DNA of 64,000 bases from Allodiplogaster sudhausi (lineage: Eukaryota; Nematoda; Chromadorea; Rhabditida; Diplogasteridae): assembly GCA_945643635.1 (NCBI GenBank), contig CALZFC010000033.1:3004001-3068000 (forward strand). The letters are read 5' to 3'. Every line of letters starts with the position of its first letter. Positions within the stretch are counted from its first letter, which is position 1. Shown here piece after piece: positions 30,563-40,984 of this stretch. The notes below the pieces were generated by a model, which was not told the origin of the DNA, ran no database searches, and saw only the letters and a program-made list of their open reading frames with translations. The translations under genes and the position numbers were made by a program.

Positions 30563-32121
30563 CTACATTCTGGCTTTGAGAGTTGTAATGGTGGCTGATG
30601 AAGCTTCGATTCGCGGATGCGTTCTCGCCGTGCGAAGTCTTGTACTGCCAATCATTATCACTTTCAATCTTTGCATGACCCGCCACAGCACGTCGCGATA
30701 TTCACTCGAACACATGCAGTACAGGAAGAAGTTGACGACAGATCTCAATTCTTTTCTTTCTGCACTTATAATTTTCCTTACCACTTTTATTTCATATTAT
30801 CAACAAGCCACGTGCTCTCATAAGCGTATTTTAGAGCTCCCACTGACGAGAAAACAGCAGCGCTCTTGATAGTTGCGAGAAGAATGATCTTTTCAGGATA
30901 TTCAATGTAAAGAGTGAGCAGATCAGGTACTCGGCCAAGTAGAAATGTTGCCGAGGCAGCCAATAAAAGCGAGGAAATGCGAAGGCTGGAAACTCCGGAA
31001 TTGGATGAGGAGTCGGAAGATCGGCTGCAAATGACTTCACGTCTCTCTTTAATATTTAAAAGTACTTTTGCAATTAACAGCATACTTACGTCAATATGAA
31101 TGTTGCTTTGACCGCAATGATTGTGTTGAGAATGACAAGCAGAAGGAACGGAGCCAATGACTGAGCTATCTTAAATTGTCATCATTCATTTTAATTAAAA
31201 GCTATGCTAATTTTTAAAAGAAATAAAGTAAGTTAAGTCCTTGATAATGAAATACCCAACCTGACGGGCAAAAACGTAGTCTTCATACCAATGATGCATT
31301 TCTGATGAATATGATTTGCTGCAAAGACTGTAATTAAAACAAATTTTTAACTTTAAGCGAATAACTCTTGATTTGCAGTGCCTACATATGCACATACATA
31401 CATACATACATACATACATACATACATACATTCTCTTTTTTTCGTCTTCATGACAGCGAACGAAGATGTTGAGAAAGTTTGGAAGTTGAATGATGAGAGA
31501 GAGGAGAGCGAAGAGAAGAGAGACAACGAGACGGGGGAGGTGCAGTCTCTTGGACAGTCGCTTGTACTCAAGTTGAAGGCAGACGGCGACGCAGCGTTCG
31601 GCAGCCAGCGCCACCAGGCAATAGCCACTCAACAAAACTCTTTTATTATTTTACTATTTGTGTCAATACTTATGGCTGTTGTGATAAGATGAAAAACCTC
31701 CAGGAAGTGAGAGCTCCCGTGAGTGTGTCTTCGATGTAGGCCATGTAGAATGCATAGAAGAAGCTGGAATCATCCAGCCACTCGCGCACCACGAACACAT
31801 AAGGAATCAGGGAGACAATCAGAAGGAGATCAGAAAATGCCGAAACCTTAAAAGATATGCACATACTTCATTGAAAGATGTTTAACTAAAGGAAGCGAGC
31901 CCTGAGAAAGGTGCAGTGATCTGGAGGAAGTTGAAGTAAAATAAAGATATTGAGCAATTGATTGAAAAGACCTAAAAAGTTGTCCATGGAAACAGGCAAA
32001 GTGAGCATTGGTTGAATAAAATGTTTTAAACGCACATGCATATGTACATACCTATGCCGAGAAGAATAGGCAAGATGGTCCCTTCGCAGTTCTGAAGAAG
32101 CCATTCTTCGAGTGCAAGCAT
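30563..32121 (-). CDS. FMRFamide-receptor-like GPCR, paralogue 1
   Basis: Rhodopsin-type receptor. Exon 1 32121-32052 (MLALEEWLLQNCEGTILPIL); exon 2 about 31971-31901; exon 3 31846-31698 (VSAFSDLLLIVSLIPYVFVV, TM2); exon 4 31639-31430 (LSGYCLVALAAERCVAV, TM3 with ER in the DRY position, then TM4); an exon near 31320 (EMHHWYEDYVFARQ); then the TM6 exon (ISSLLLAASATFLLGRVPDL) and the TM7 exon (VVNFFLYCMCSSEYRDVLW) with a basic tail to the stop at 30563. TM5 exon placement (about 31085-31160) is approximate. Exon 2 appears to end AGG before gctcgc, a GC donor. That gives 71 nt, equal to paralogue 2, where the donor is AAG before gtaaac. A peptide-receptor role at the plasma membrane is inferred from the family. 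Confidence 0.75.
31384..31431. repeat. (GTAT)n microsatellite at a 5' splice site
   Basis: About ten ACAT/GTAT units on the plus strand abut the end of exon 4 of GPCR paralogue 1. On the transcript strand the intron begins gtatgtatgtatgtat, so the repeat itself supplies the splice donor consensus many times over. Confidence 0.85.
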
Positions 32122-32159
32122 AGAAGCATTCTATGCGTGGCCTTAGCATTTACATTAAT

Positions 32160-32990
32160 ATGCAGCAGTCGTTCATTAATTATTAAACGGGCGATATTAT
32201 GCAGACGAAAAAGGATATCTAATTCTGCGAGAAATAATGACCATTAAGAAGTAAACGAGGGTATGTCTGGTCCCACAGTTAGCAAGACTTAGTCCCAGCG
32301 GCTCAGTGCTGAATGGTGGGCTGCGCCAGTGGCATTTCATCGAGCATATCATAAATGTAGATAAATAGCAACGAATGTGAGCTTGATTGTTTGATTCTGT
32401 TCCGTGTTCTGATTACTAATAGCTACTTATTTCAGAATGTGCATATGAAACGTATGGAACTGCACACTTCGAGCCTGCATTTACATTACGTGACATTCTA
32501 AGACACCAAAGTTTAGATTCTAGGAAAGTTATGCATGATTACGGCATCATTCATGTTAATTCACATTTATACTACTGACATTGAAAATGACTATAACTGG
32601 ACGTAAAAACTGTTCAGCTCTTCTCAGGCGCAAGTTCACAGGGAATGATATTAATACTGGGTATCATTTAACAATAAAAAGAATATGTCATGGTAACTAC
32701 CATAAGTGTACTCATGAAATGTCAGCATAAATCTGCGAGATGTTCTCACACTCAATTTTTTGCGAGGAAACAGAGTGATCTTAATCATGTGCAATAATGA
32801 GAAGGGCGAAGTAACTGAAGAGGAGACAACATTAATTTTCGTTTTCACAAGACTTGAAACGTTTATGTGAATATCCCATGTTAACAACTGACGCAGTATC
32901 CGTTAAATCTTCAAATACATAAAAAGCGAAGAAAAATTTCAGAAAGGAAACATAAGTCACGCAAAAAATTGTAAATAAAATCCAGAAATA
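32160..32990. other. Intergenic DNA between the two GPCR paralogues
   Basis: A+T-rich, with no exon-like block or known repeat. The TM7 exon of paralogue 2 ends at 32993 and paralogue 1 starts at 32121 on the same strand, so this is the presumed promoter region of paralogue 1. Confidence 0.6.
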
Positions 32991-32992
32991 TC

Positions 32993-35900
32993 TTAATTTT
33001 CCGGAAGAACAGAAACTTGGCGGTCCGGCCCAGTGAACGACAAGTGGAAGATCGTGTTGCCTGAGGCATCGCGGCCAGAGAGAGGGCGGCCGAGAGAACG
33101 AGGGACTAGGAGACGGCAGACGACGAGACGGAGAGTGGCCCGGTACTCGCGAGAGAACAGCGAGTAGAGACAGAAGTTGAGCACCGATCTGAGCAGCAGA
33201 ATATACCCATAGGAATTTTGGTGTTCCTCTATATTCAGGAACAAATAATGATTAAGAGAGGATGTCAGTAAGACTCGAGCAGAGCTCTATTATGACCTGC
33301 CCTAGGAATTTTTTTTCGAATTTCTTCACAAAAACTGATTACAGTATACAACTCGACGTGGTGAACAAAATAGGCTAAATTTCAAAGTTGAAAAAAATTT
33401 TCCGCGCGAGACCCAGTACAGTAATCTTATAAATTACATTGGTCATAAGTCGCTTCAAACTTATTATTAGACAACCATCGAGGTACCATTAGATAGCTGA
33501 TTGAACGGGCTTTAATTTTGATCTTGGAAGATATTTTCGTAAAATTTGAATTTAGCCCTAAAACACGGCCCTAAACATTTTCAAAGGTGGTTTTTACCGA
33601 AATTAAGTATTTTATGTTCATTCCGCGACAACCGCTTCTGGATAGCTTTAAAGTACGTGAAATTTGCTACAACATATATCTCTTTCAAAAGAATTAAAGG
33701 TCTCGCTCCTAGGTTCCCAAACGCTTGAACATGATCCAGTCCTTAAAGTACGTGAAATTACATTGGTCATAAGTCGCTTCAAACTTATTATTAGACAACC
33801 ATCAAAGTACCATTGGAAAGCTGATTGAACGGGCTTTAATCTTGATCTTGGAAGATATTTTCGTAAAATTTGATTTTGGCCCTAAAACACGGCCCTAAAC
33901 ATTTTCAAAGGTGGTTTTTACCGAAATTAAGTATTTTATGTTCATTCCGCGACAACCGCTTCTGGATAACTTTAAAGTACGTGAAATTTGCTACAACATA
34001 TATCTCTTTCAAAAGAATTAAAGGTCTCGCTCCTAGGTTCCCAAACGCTTGAACATGATCCAGTCCTTAAAGTACGTGAAATTACATTGGTCATAAGTCG
34101 CTTCAAACTTATTATTAGACAACCATCAAAGTACCATTGGAAAGCTGATTGAACGGGCTTTAATCTTGATCTTGGAAGATATTTTCGTAAAATTTTATTT
34201 TGGCCCTAAAATACGGCCCTAAACATTTTCGACTGCGGTTTTTGCCGAAATTGAGTATTTTATGTTCATTTCGCTACAACCGCTCCTGGATAGGCTTAAA
34301 GTACGTAAAATTTGCTACAACATATATCTCTTTCAAAAGAATTCAAGGTCTCGCTCCTAGGTTCCCAAACGCTTGAACATGATCCAGTGTAAACTAAAGG
34401 CCCCAGTGAATCCTCCAAATTATCAGTTTTTAGGTTCAAATTTTTGACGGCTTCAGAGAAGAAGCATTTCAGTTGACTCCTAATCGAATGAGGATTAATT
34501 TTCATCCGGAATACCATTTTCAAAAAATTCCATTTCAGCCCTAAAATCAACTTTTGCATATTCTGAAAGCACTTGAAATTTGCTACAACATATGTTTCTT
34601 TCAAAAGGTATGACAGGTCTCGCACATATGTTCCCAGACGCCTGAACATGAACTAGTGACCGCCAATTGGCTTTGGCATTGAACGGCGAAGAGGTCTTTA
34701 TTCGGAGTTTTGACTTGATTTTGGTGTGCTCAACGTACGTTGCAGATTTGATACCAATATGTGGTCGTCTTTAGGTCCTTTCAAGTGCAAACTGTCACCT
34801 CATGCTGTAACGCTCGTTGCTTTGTATATTTGTCACAGAATCGTTATTGTTTTCTATATGCACTGTTCATATCTGTATGCTGGCAAGCAACATTCACGCG
34901 GATTTAATTTCTCTCGTTCTTCACTTGTCATGCAACTATTTTCGGCTGCGATCGTTGAATTTTTTTTCCAATTAGTACGCTCAAAGAACAACCAATACGA
35001 ATTTCAAAGTAGGAAAGAACACTTAGATAGAAGTGGCGGCAAAATAAGCTAGAAATGTAAAAGAGAACAGACATTCTTTCTCTTGTCATGCAGCTAAAAC
35101 CACTGGAAGGCGTGTCCGTTTATACCGGAACAATTGAACGAGGGACTACTTCCAAGTCAAAGCTGGTTGGCATTACCAACTTCAACACGTTTATCTTCGA
35201 GCGTGACTACATTCATGCACACCGCCATTCGACCCTCGGAGTCGGGAAAGAAGTTGCTTACACTACTCTGAAGCATAATGAAGCTCAATTTCTTGTTGCA
35301 TCCTCAGCGGGAAGATTGCCATCCGAACCTAATACGTTCTGGGCGAGAACTCTCTATTCACAGTCAATAAGGGAGTCACTGGTAGACGAGACGATAGAAA
35401 ACGACAATTTGTATGCCCACGACTGCGCAGCCCCTGATGACGCTATGGATTCGTCTCTGAGTTTTGCAGGCTCATGTCAACATCATGGCGACGTGTACAG
35501 GTGTCCTGACGAATCCTGCACAGCGGAATTCGTTCGCTCCTTTAACCTTGAAAGGCACATCTTGCTTGGAATTCATAGACGAGTCTCTGAACGGGTCACT
35601 CTTCGTGACTACGCCCTGAAGCAATACGGCCAGTGTCTGGAAGGAGCAAACGCAAATCCTCTCAAGGAAGTCAACGAGGCCGTCGAGTCATTGGTGGAAG
35701 TGAACGAATTAGGGATTCGCCAGAAGAAAGGATGGGCATTGCGCGAGCGTAAGAAATCAGCACGTCTTCCGCCAAGTTCGAAGGAATACGTCATTGCAGC
35801 TTTTAACGAGGGAGTAAACACGAAGAAGAAGCTTGACCCTCGGCAGTTACAGAAAAGAATGCGCGAGGAAACCGATCAAGATGGAAAACTACTGTTTTCT

Positions 35901-38248
35901 CCGAGTGAACTGTTGAACTATCAACAAATTGGGAGTATTTTCGCCAGTCTTGCCTCAAAAAGAAGGAATGCGGACGTGCCGACTACCACTCAAGCCAGCA
36001 CGACGACAACGGATCCCAGTGTTAAAGACGACGCGAGCGAGACAGATCAGCTAAATTTGGAAGACGATGCTGAAATGGACATTTACTCTGAGCCCATATT
36101 CGGAAATGATCAGGACGAACTTAGGAGTGCAGTTGAAGACGATATCGAGATTCCTTTCGAGAATGTAGAACCAAAGAGATACAAAGATAAGCATGAAGTC
36201 TACAGCTCACATTCAGGATGATTCTAGACACGATTTTATTCCTGAGTTCGAATGATGTTGCACGATAAACCATTATAAAAATGTAATTTCACGTACATTA
36301 AGGACTGGATCATGTTCAAGCGTTTGGGAACCTAGGAGCGAGACCTTTAATTCTTTTGAAAGAGATATATGTTGTAGCAAATTTCACGTACTTTAAAGCT
36401 ATCCAGGAGCGGTTGTCGCGGAATGAACATAAAATACTTAATTTCGGTAAAAACCACCTTTGAAAATGTTTAGGGCCGTGTTTTAGGGCCAAATTCAAAT
36501 TTTACGAAAATATCTTCCAAGATCACAATTAAAGCCCGTTCAATCAGCTATCGAATGGTACCTCGATGGTTGTCTAATAATAAGTTTGAAGCGACTTATG
36601 ACCAATGTAATTTAGAAGATTACTGTACTGGGTCTCGCGCGGAAAATTTTTTTCAACTTTGAAATATAGCCTATTTTATTCACCACGTCGAGTTGTATAC
36701 TGTAATCAGTTTTGGTGAAGAAATTCGAAAAAAAATTCCTAGGGCAGGCCTTGATCGAACGATACTGACAGGCTCTCTTAATAAATCGCTGTTTCCTGTA
36801 ACAAAAGAGCGAGATGAGATAAAGAATAGCTCACGAGAGGACAGCGGCACTCTTGATGGAGACCCAGAAGATGAAAACTCCGCGGAAATGATAGGCCAGT
36901 GCCTCTGGCAGATGACTCAGCACGAAGGTCGTCGTTGCCAAGCTCAGAAGGACAGTGACACGCACGCGCACGCCGCGACGCAACGCGTAATCCGAGCCGC
37001 GGCTGCTTTCAATGTTTTACTTCCAAGGCAAAAGACACGGACAAAGGAAGCAGAAATAGTTAGTTTAAGGAGTAACCTGCGTGCAGCAATGACCTTGACA
37101 GAGAGCATTGCATTGAGAAATACAAGAGTGACAATTGGAATCCATATTTGAAGGATCTTAAATTAAACAAAATGGAGGAAATGTTTTTGGGACTAGTACA
37201 CTTCACCGAGAATAAATAAAGTAAAATTAATGCAGTTGTGGTTGAATGTTCAAACCTCGTGTAATAAGACGTAAGTTTCGTTCCAATTAACAAACGTATG
37301 AATTGACCGTTTACTGCAGATGCTAAAAATGTGCAGAAAATGTAAACTAATGGACTGAAACGCGTTTACCTGGCGAAACCAAACTGGCTAAAACGGAGAT
37401 CAATGAGTGAATTAGGAAATTGAAAACGAGAAAAAAATAATATACTGACGTTATATTCTTTCGTGGTTCACAGTGAACAAAAGTGCTGAGGAGAATGGGA
37501 AGTTGAACGAGAACAGAAAAGACGGCAAGAGAGAAGGCGAGGGCCGTGTGGCAGAGCAGCAACCGTCTCTTCACACGAGGTCCTTGCTGGAAATGCCAGC
37601 GGGGTGCAAAGTACCGTACTCCCGCAAGACACACCAGACACCAGCCACTTAAGGAGAGTTGTGAATAACTGAAGGAAAAGACGTTTCCAAATAACACTGA
37701 AGTGAAAGTATTGATCGAAGAGAAGAAATCGATTGTGAACCTCCATCCAATAAGTGAGAGCAGAAGAGATTCATCAATGTATGTCAAGTAGAATGCGCCT
37801 AGATAGCTGCTCTCGTCGAGGAGACCGCGGACAATGAGGACGTATGGCACAGCGAAGATGATGTGTAGCCAGTCCGCGAATGCAGACAACTCAAGTTCCA
37901 ATCAAGGACGTTTATTATTATTATCAGCATACTTTTACTGTCTTCAGAACGATCATAGACTGCATGTTAAAAAAACAATGTTTTGTTTACCTTAAGAAAT
38001 ACCAGAGCGTTTGGGCGCATTTGCAACAGAACAGCGAGGTGGAACGACTGATTAATTAAGCCTGCATTTATTGCTAGATTTAAAACTATTTAAGGCTCAT
38101 TTCATCATTATAATGAGCAATGTATATTTTTTAAAGCGAACTTTGATAACAAACCTATCAGCAGTAGGACAGGAAGCACTGTCCCTTCTGAGATCTCAAG
38201 TAGTCGCAACTCGAAGGGCTGGCTTTCAAATATGCCATTGGAACCCAT
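32993..38248 (-). CDS. FMRFamide-receptor-like GPCR, paralogue 2, with a transposon in an intron
   Basis: Exons: 38248-38155 (MGSNGIFESQPFELRLLEIS), 38061-37991, 37889-37741 (LSAFADWLHIIFAVPYVLIV), 37668-37450 (LSGWCLVCLAGVRYFAP, then TM4), about 37315-37259 (RSIHTFVNWNETYVLL), about 37151-37078 (TM5), about 37015-36834 (TM6, VTVLLSLATTTFVLSHLPEA) and about 33230-32993 (TM7, YILLLRSVLNFCLYSLFSRE, tail and stop). Exons 2 and 3 have the same lengths as in paralogue 1 (71 and 149 nt). The TM6-TM7 intron, about 47 bp in paralogue 1, contains a 3.5-kb TIR element here. Splicing across it would be needed to keep TM7. The DRY position reads VRY. Neighbouring head-to-tail arrangement suggests tandem duplication. 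Confidence 0.75.
33435..34390. repeat. 324-bp tandem triplication in the left arm of the TIR element
   Basis: The unit starting ttacattggtcataagtcgc begins at 33435, 33759 and 34083, a constant 324-bp period, with a few substitutions per copy. A fourth, more diverged partial copy lies near 34540-34660. The right arm has a single inverted copy (about 36297-36615). Repeated 60-codon frames in the units are by-products of the repeat. Confidence 0.85.
35088..36221 (+). CDS. C2H2 zinc-finger protein of the TIR element
   Basis: A single 377-residue open frame from ATG 35088 to TGA 36219. Around residues 138-162 is one C2H2 finger (C-x4-C-x12-H-x5-H: CPDESCTAEFVRSFNLERH). Downstream are KKGWALRERKKSARL, ARLPPSSKEYVIAAFNEGVN, DPRQLQKRMREE and LFSPSELLNYQQIGSIFASL, a layout seen in widespread invertebrate repeat-associated proteins with a lone finger followed by a conserved helical region. 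The C-terminus is acidic and Thr/Ser-rich. No catalytic motif of a known transposase is evident. It is intact, which suggests recent activity or selection. Its role in mobility is inferred only from position between TIRs. Confidence 0.7.
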   Translation: MQLKPLEGVSVYTGTIERGTTSKSKLVGITNFNTFIFERDYIHAHRHSTLGVGKEVAYTTLKHNEAQFLVASSAGRLPSEPNTFWARTLYSQSIRESLVDETIENDNLYAHDCAAPDDAMDSSLSFAGSCQHHGDVYRCPDESCTAEFVRSFNLERHILLGIHRRVSERVTLRDYALKQYGQCLEGANANPLKEVNEAVESLVEVNELGIRQKKGWALRERKKSARLPPSSKEYVIAAFNEGVNTKKKLDPRQLQKRMREETDQDGKLLFSPSELLNYQQIGSIFASLASKRRNADVPTTTQASTTTTDPSVKDDASETDQLNLEDDAEMDIYSEPIFGNDQDELRSAVEDDIEIPFENVEPKRYKDKHEVYSSHSG

Positions 38249-38259
38249 TTCATCCATAA

Positions 38260-39270
38260 TCTGAACACTTTGGAGGATTATCAGAAATTCGGCGCCCAGC
38301 TTATGGTCTATACATCATGAATGACGCCGGAATGCATACAAGTTCTAGAATAGAAGTGTGCATAGTCAACATGATTGGGGAGAGAGAGGGAGCTTCTACT
38401 TTGTCTCTCTATAAGGTAGCGATCGGAGATTACTTGCAAGCATTGCCATCTGCTCGAGTTCTTTTACCGCTGCAGAATTGCAATTACGTGGAACGCCTTC
38501 AGTTGTGCTTTGCTCATGGCGGAAGCTAGCGAGTTCGAACTAAAGATAACAGCTTTTTCTAGTTCGTTCATGTCAAGTTATGCTTTGAAAAGCACGCCTG
38601 CCACCCACACTTGCGCCGTTTTGCTGGAGTCCTTAATTATAAACCAACTGAACATATAAATACATATGTATGTAAATGTGAAGTAGAATATATGTACAAT
38701 ATACATATGTACTATCTACACAGTTACACAATTCTTTAGCTGCAAAGATACGAACGTCAGATGCTGCTACTTGACAACATTTACAGATGACCAAGAAAAT
38801 GCAAAGTCTCCTTTGAAGATGCCAATAGTGAAATTAACATCCATCTGATTAGTGCAAGATGTATCGCCGCAAACACTTCTACATCTAGTCGAGTGTTCAT
38901 GTGACCCCTTGAACATTTCGGGAAACTTTTTACTCTTTTGAGCGTACTTCAAAAAATATCAGCAAAGTTGTGAATTTATTTTATCTATCTCTCTCTTTTG
39001 TTTTATATCATTCAATGAAGGCATTTTTTGTTACTAGATTGTGAAATAATGGCTCTTTCTCAACCGTTCTCTGGTATTTCTCATTAAACTGCTGCACTTC
39101 CGGCCAAGTCCTATGCTCATCTTGTTATTATAAACAGAAAATTGATGTAGACAAAGAATTCTGACAAAGTGTGATTAAGATAGATACTTGTAATGTCATG
39201 ACACGTTGCAAGGAGGCCTTCTTTATGCCCTTCTTCTCTCCTCCCAAAGGGGCCTTTTATCCCCTCCGTC
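38260..39270. other. Intergenic DNA upstream of GPCR paralogue 2
   Basis: No gene supported. It contains short tatgtatg/acatatgta runs near 38655-38710. The 70-codon frame at 38317-38529 has no splice or start context and is not called. Confidence 0.5.
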
Positions 39271-39279
39271 GATGTCTGC

Positions 39280-40317
39280 TCACTCGTACGCCTCCCTGTG
39301 CTTGTTCAGGGCGGCAACTGCTCCCTCCGCGTGCGCCAGCTCGAGGTCGGGGATCTGCGAGAACAGCTTCCGGGCCTGCAACCATGAATAGCTCATTCTT
39401 AATAACAAGACTCGATACAGTACACCCAGCAGCCGCTGCGGGACCCAACCTCTTCGATCTTCTCAGTGAGCGCGGCATCAGTAGACTCGGCCTTCGCCCT
39501 CGCCTCTTCGGTGTCCTTCCTCTGCGCGGCCCCGGCTGCCGCGTCGCGGTCGAGGCGAACCTAAGAGAATCAAGAAATCTCCAATCTTATCCCACAGATT
39601 TCCATTCTATTCCTAATCCTATTTCTTCACCGTATGAGACAAGAAAGCAGGAAGACCTTGCTGAGCTGGTTGGACATCTGAACCATCGCTGGCAGCTCTC
39701 CCTTCACGAAGGCGTCGTTGACGCCCTTGACGAAATCGTTGCGCACGTTGTGCGCCGCCTGCAGTTCAACTCTTTCTTCTTCGTAATCTTGCTACAAGAA
39801 TAGAAATGACACCTTGATCTCGCTGGCGGCCATCTTGCGTTCGTAGCTGGCGAGTGCGCTGAGTTCCTTGGTGTCGAGGAGCGTCGCGAGCTGCTCGAGG
39901 ACGTTGGCGAAGTCCTCGCACTGCTTCAGCTGCGTCGGCAGCGCGTTCTCGAATGCGCTGTTCACCTGACAAAATGTGTCTCGTAGCTTTCGTTCACGAG
40001 GAACGACGACGAGAGCTCCGAATGGGGTCAAAGCTTCTTGCCAAAACGAATTGACAGTGAATCTCACTTTTAAGCTGCCTACTTTGAATGAATGGTTGAC
40101 TTTGCGGATTCTCAGGACACTAACATTCCCGATGCGTTTCTTCCACTCCGCAACGACTGCCATTGGTCGCTGAATATCGGGCGGCAGCACCGTCTTGCAG
40201 GTCGCGCGGCCTGGAATGAACGAACTTTTTTTTCTTTATAATTCTAGGTTAAAATAACAAGTTCTTTTTTATCTTACCAGTCTTTTCTGCAATGTTCTGC
40301 TTCAGGCGATTAAACAT
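39280..40317 (-). CDS. BAR-domain protein (206 residues)
   Basis: Six exons, all GT-AG and in phase: 40317-40278, 40210-40125, 39965-39813, 39791-39657, 39560-39450 and 39375-39280. The protein starts MFNRLKQNIAEKTG, an amphipathic N-terminal helix typical of N-BAR/BAR_2 proteins. It continues VLPPDIQRPMAVVAEWKKRI, then EDFANVLEQLATLLDTKELS, NVRNDFVKGVNDAFVKGELP and the last helix RKLFSQIPDLELAHAEGAVA. The heptad-like charged helices fit a BAR dimerisation domain that binds and bends membranes in vesicle traffic. No SH3 or other domain follows; the stop is at 39282-39280. Whole length is short, near that of BAR-only proteins. The identity within the BAR superfamily is not certain. Confidence 0.75.
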
Positions 40318-40984
40318 CTTGCCGAGGAGGAGATGAGAGAAGGACGAGGGAGTGGGAGAGAGAAGAGAGCGAGGAACAAAGAAAGGATTGAAGCAACAGA
40401 AGATCGAGTGAGGGGGGAGAAAGAAGAAGGCGAAGACAGAGGAGAGCGAAGAAAGCAGCCGACTGCTACGGGAGCTCGGGTAGAAAGTGACAAAGAAGAT
40501 GTTCGAATTCTCACATCAGCGATTAATCTCCAACTTTGCACTCAGGAACTACGAGGCAATGGAGACATCATTTCATGTTCAGTGCACAGTGTAAAATATA
40601 AAAATGTACTAACTAAAAAGTAGAAATCCTGAGAAAAGAGATGTTTCATTATTTGTGTGCAAATTATCACGTTGCTTTTATTCATGCTGCTGCTGCCACG
40701 ATGTATTTCTTGCATTTATTGTGGGGTACGATTTTATGTTTTGAGAATCAACTAATTCAGCGTCCAGACAAAACGATGAGCCGTTCGGTTTGATTTTGAG
40801 CAAGGGCCTAGAACAACACTAATTATTTCTATCAACCAAGACATGAACATGGGAGAAACTAGAAAGAGCGAGAAACCAGAGCAAAACAGAATGACAGTCA
40901 GATATACATAAGGATAATGATACTGAGAGATATAGACAGACACAGAGAGAGAGAACGAGAGATAACGAGAGTGTGAGAGAGAAG

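Larger units (their letters stand above)
33236..36797. mobile_element. TIR element encoding a zinc-finger protein, inserted in a GPCR intron
   Basis: Long inverted repeats: left about 33236-33760, right about 36290-36797. The best-conserved inner part starts cctgccctaggaattttttt at 33296 and, reversed, at 36748. Outside it, attaagagag(g/c)(a/c)tgtcagta is also shared (33251 and 36782). No clear target duplication was found. The left arm is expanded by tandem ~324-bp copies. One gene (35088-36221) lies inside on the plus strand. The superfamily is not clear because no DDE catalytic domain is recognised. Confidence 0.7.

Noticed and set aside
31384..31431. Possible CRISPR-like or structured tandem array
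   Set aside because: It is a simple tetranucleotide microsatellite; no spacers exist, and no CRISPR array was seen anywhere in the window.
33546..34052. Repeated 60-codon frames (NLALKHGPKHFQRWF) in tandem and again inverted at 36316
   Set aside because: They are copies of a 324-bp non-coding arm repeat in the TIR element; the frame is retained only because copies are recent.
40333..40623. Plus-strand REER-rich frame upstream of the BAR gene
   Set aside because: Purine-rich low-complexity sequence; it lies just 5' of the BAR start on the opposite strand, with no independent evidence.
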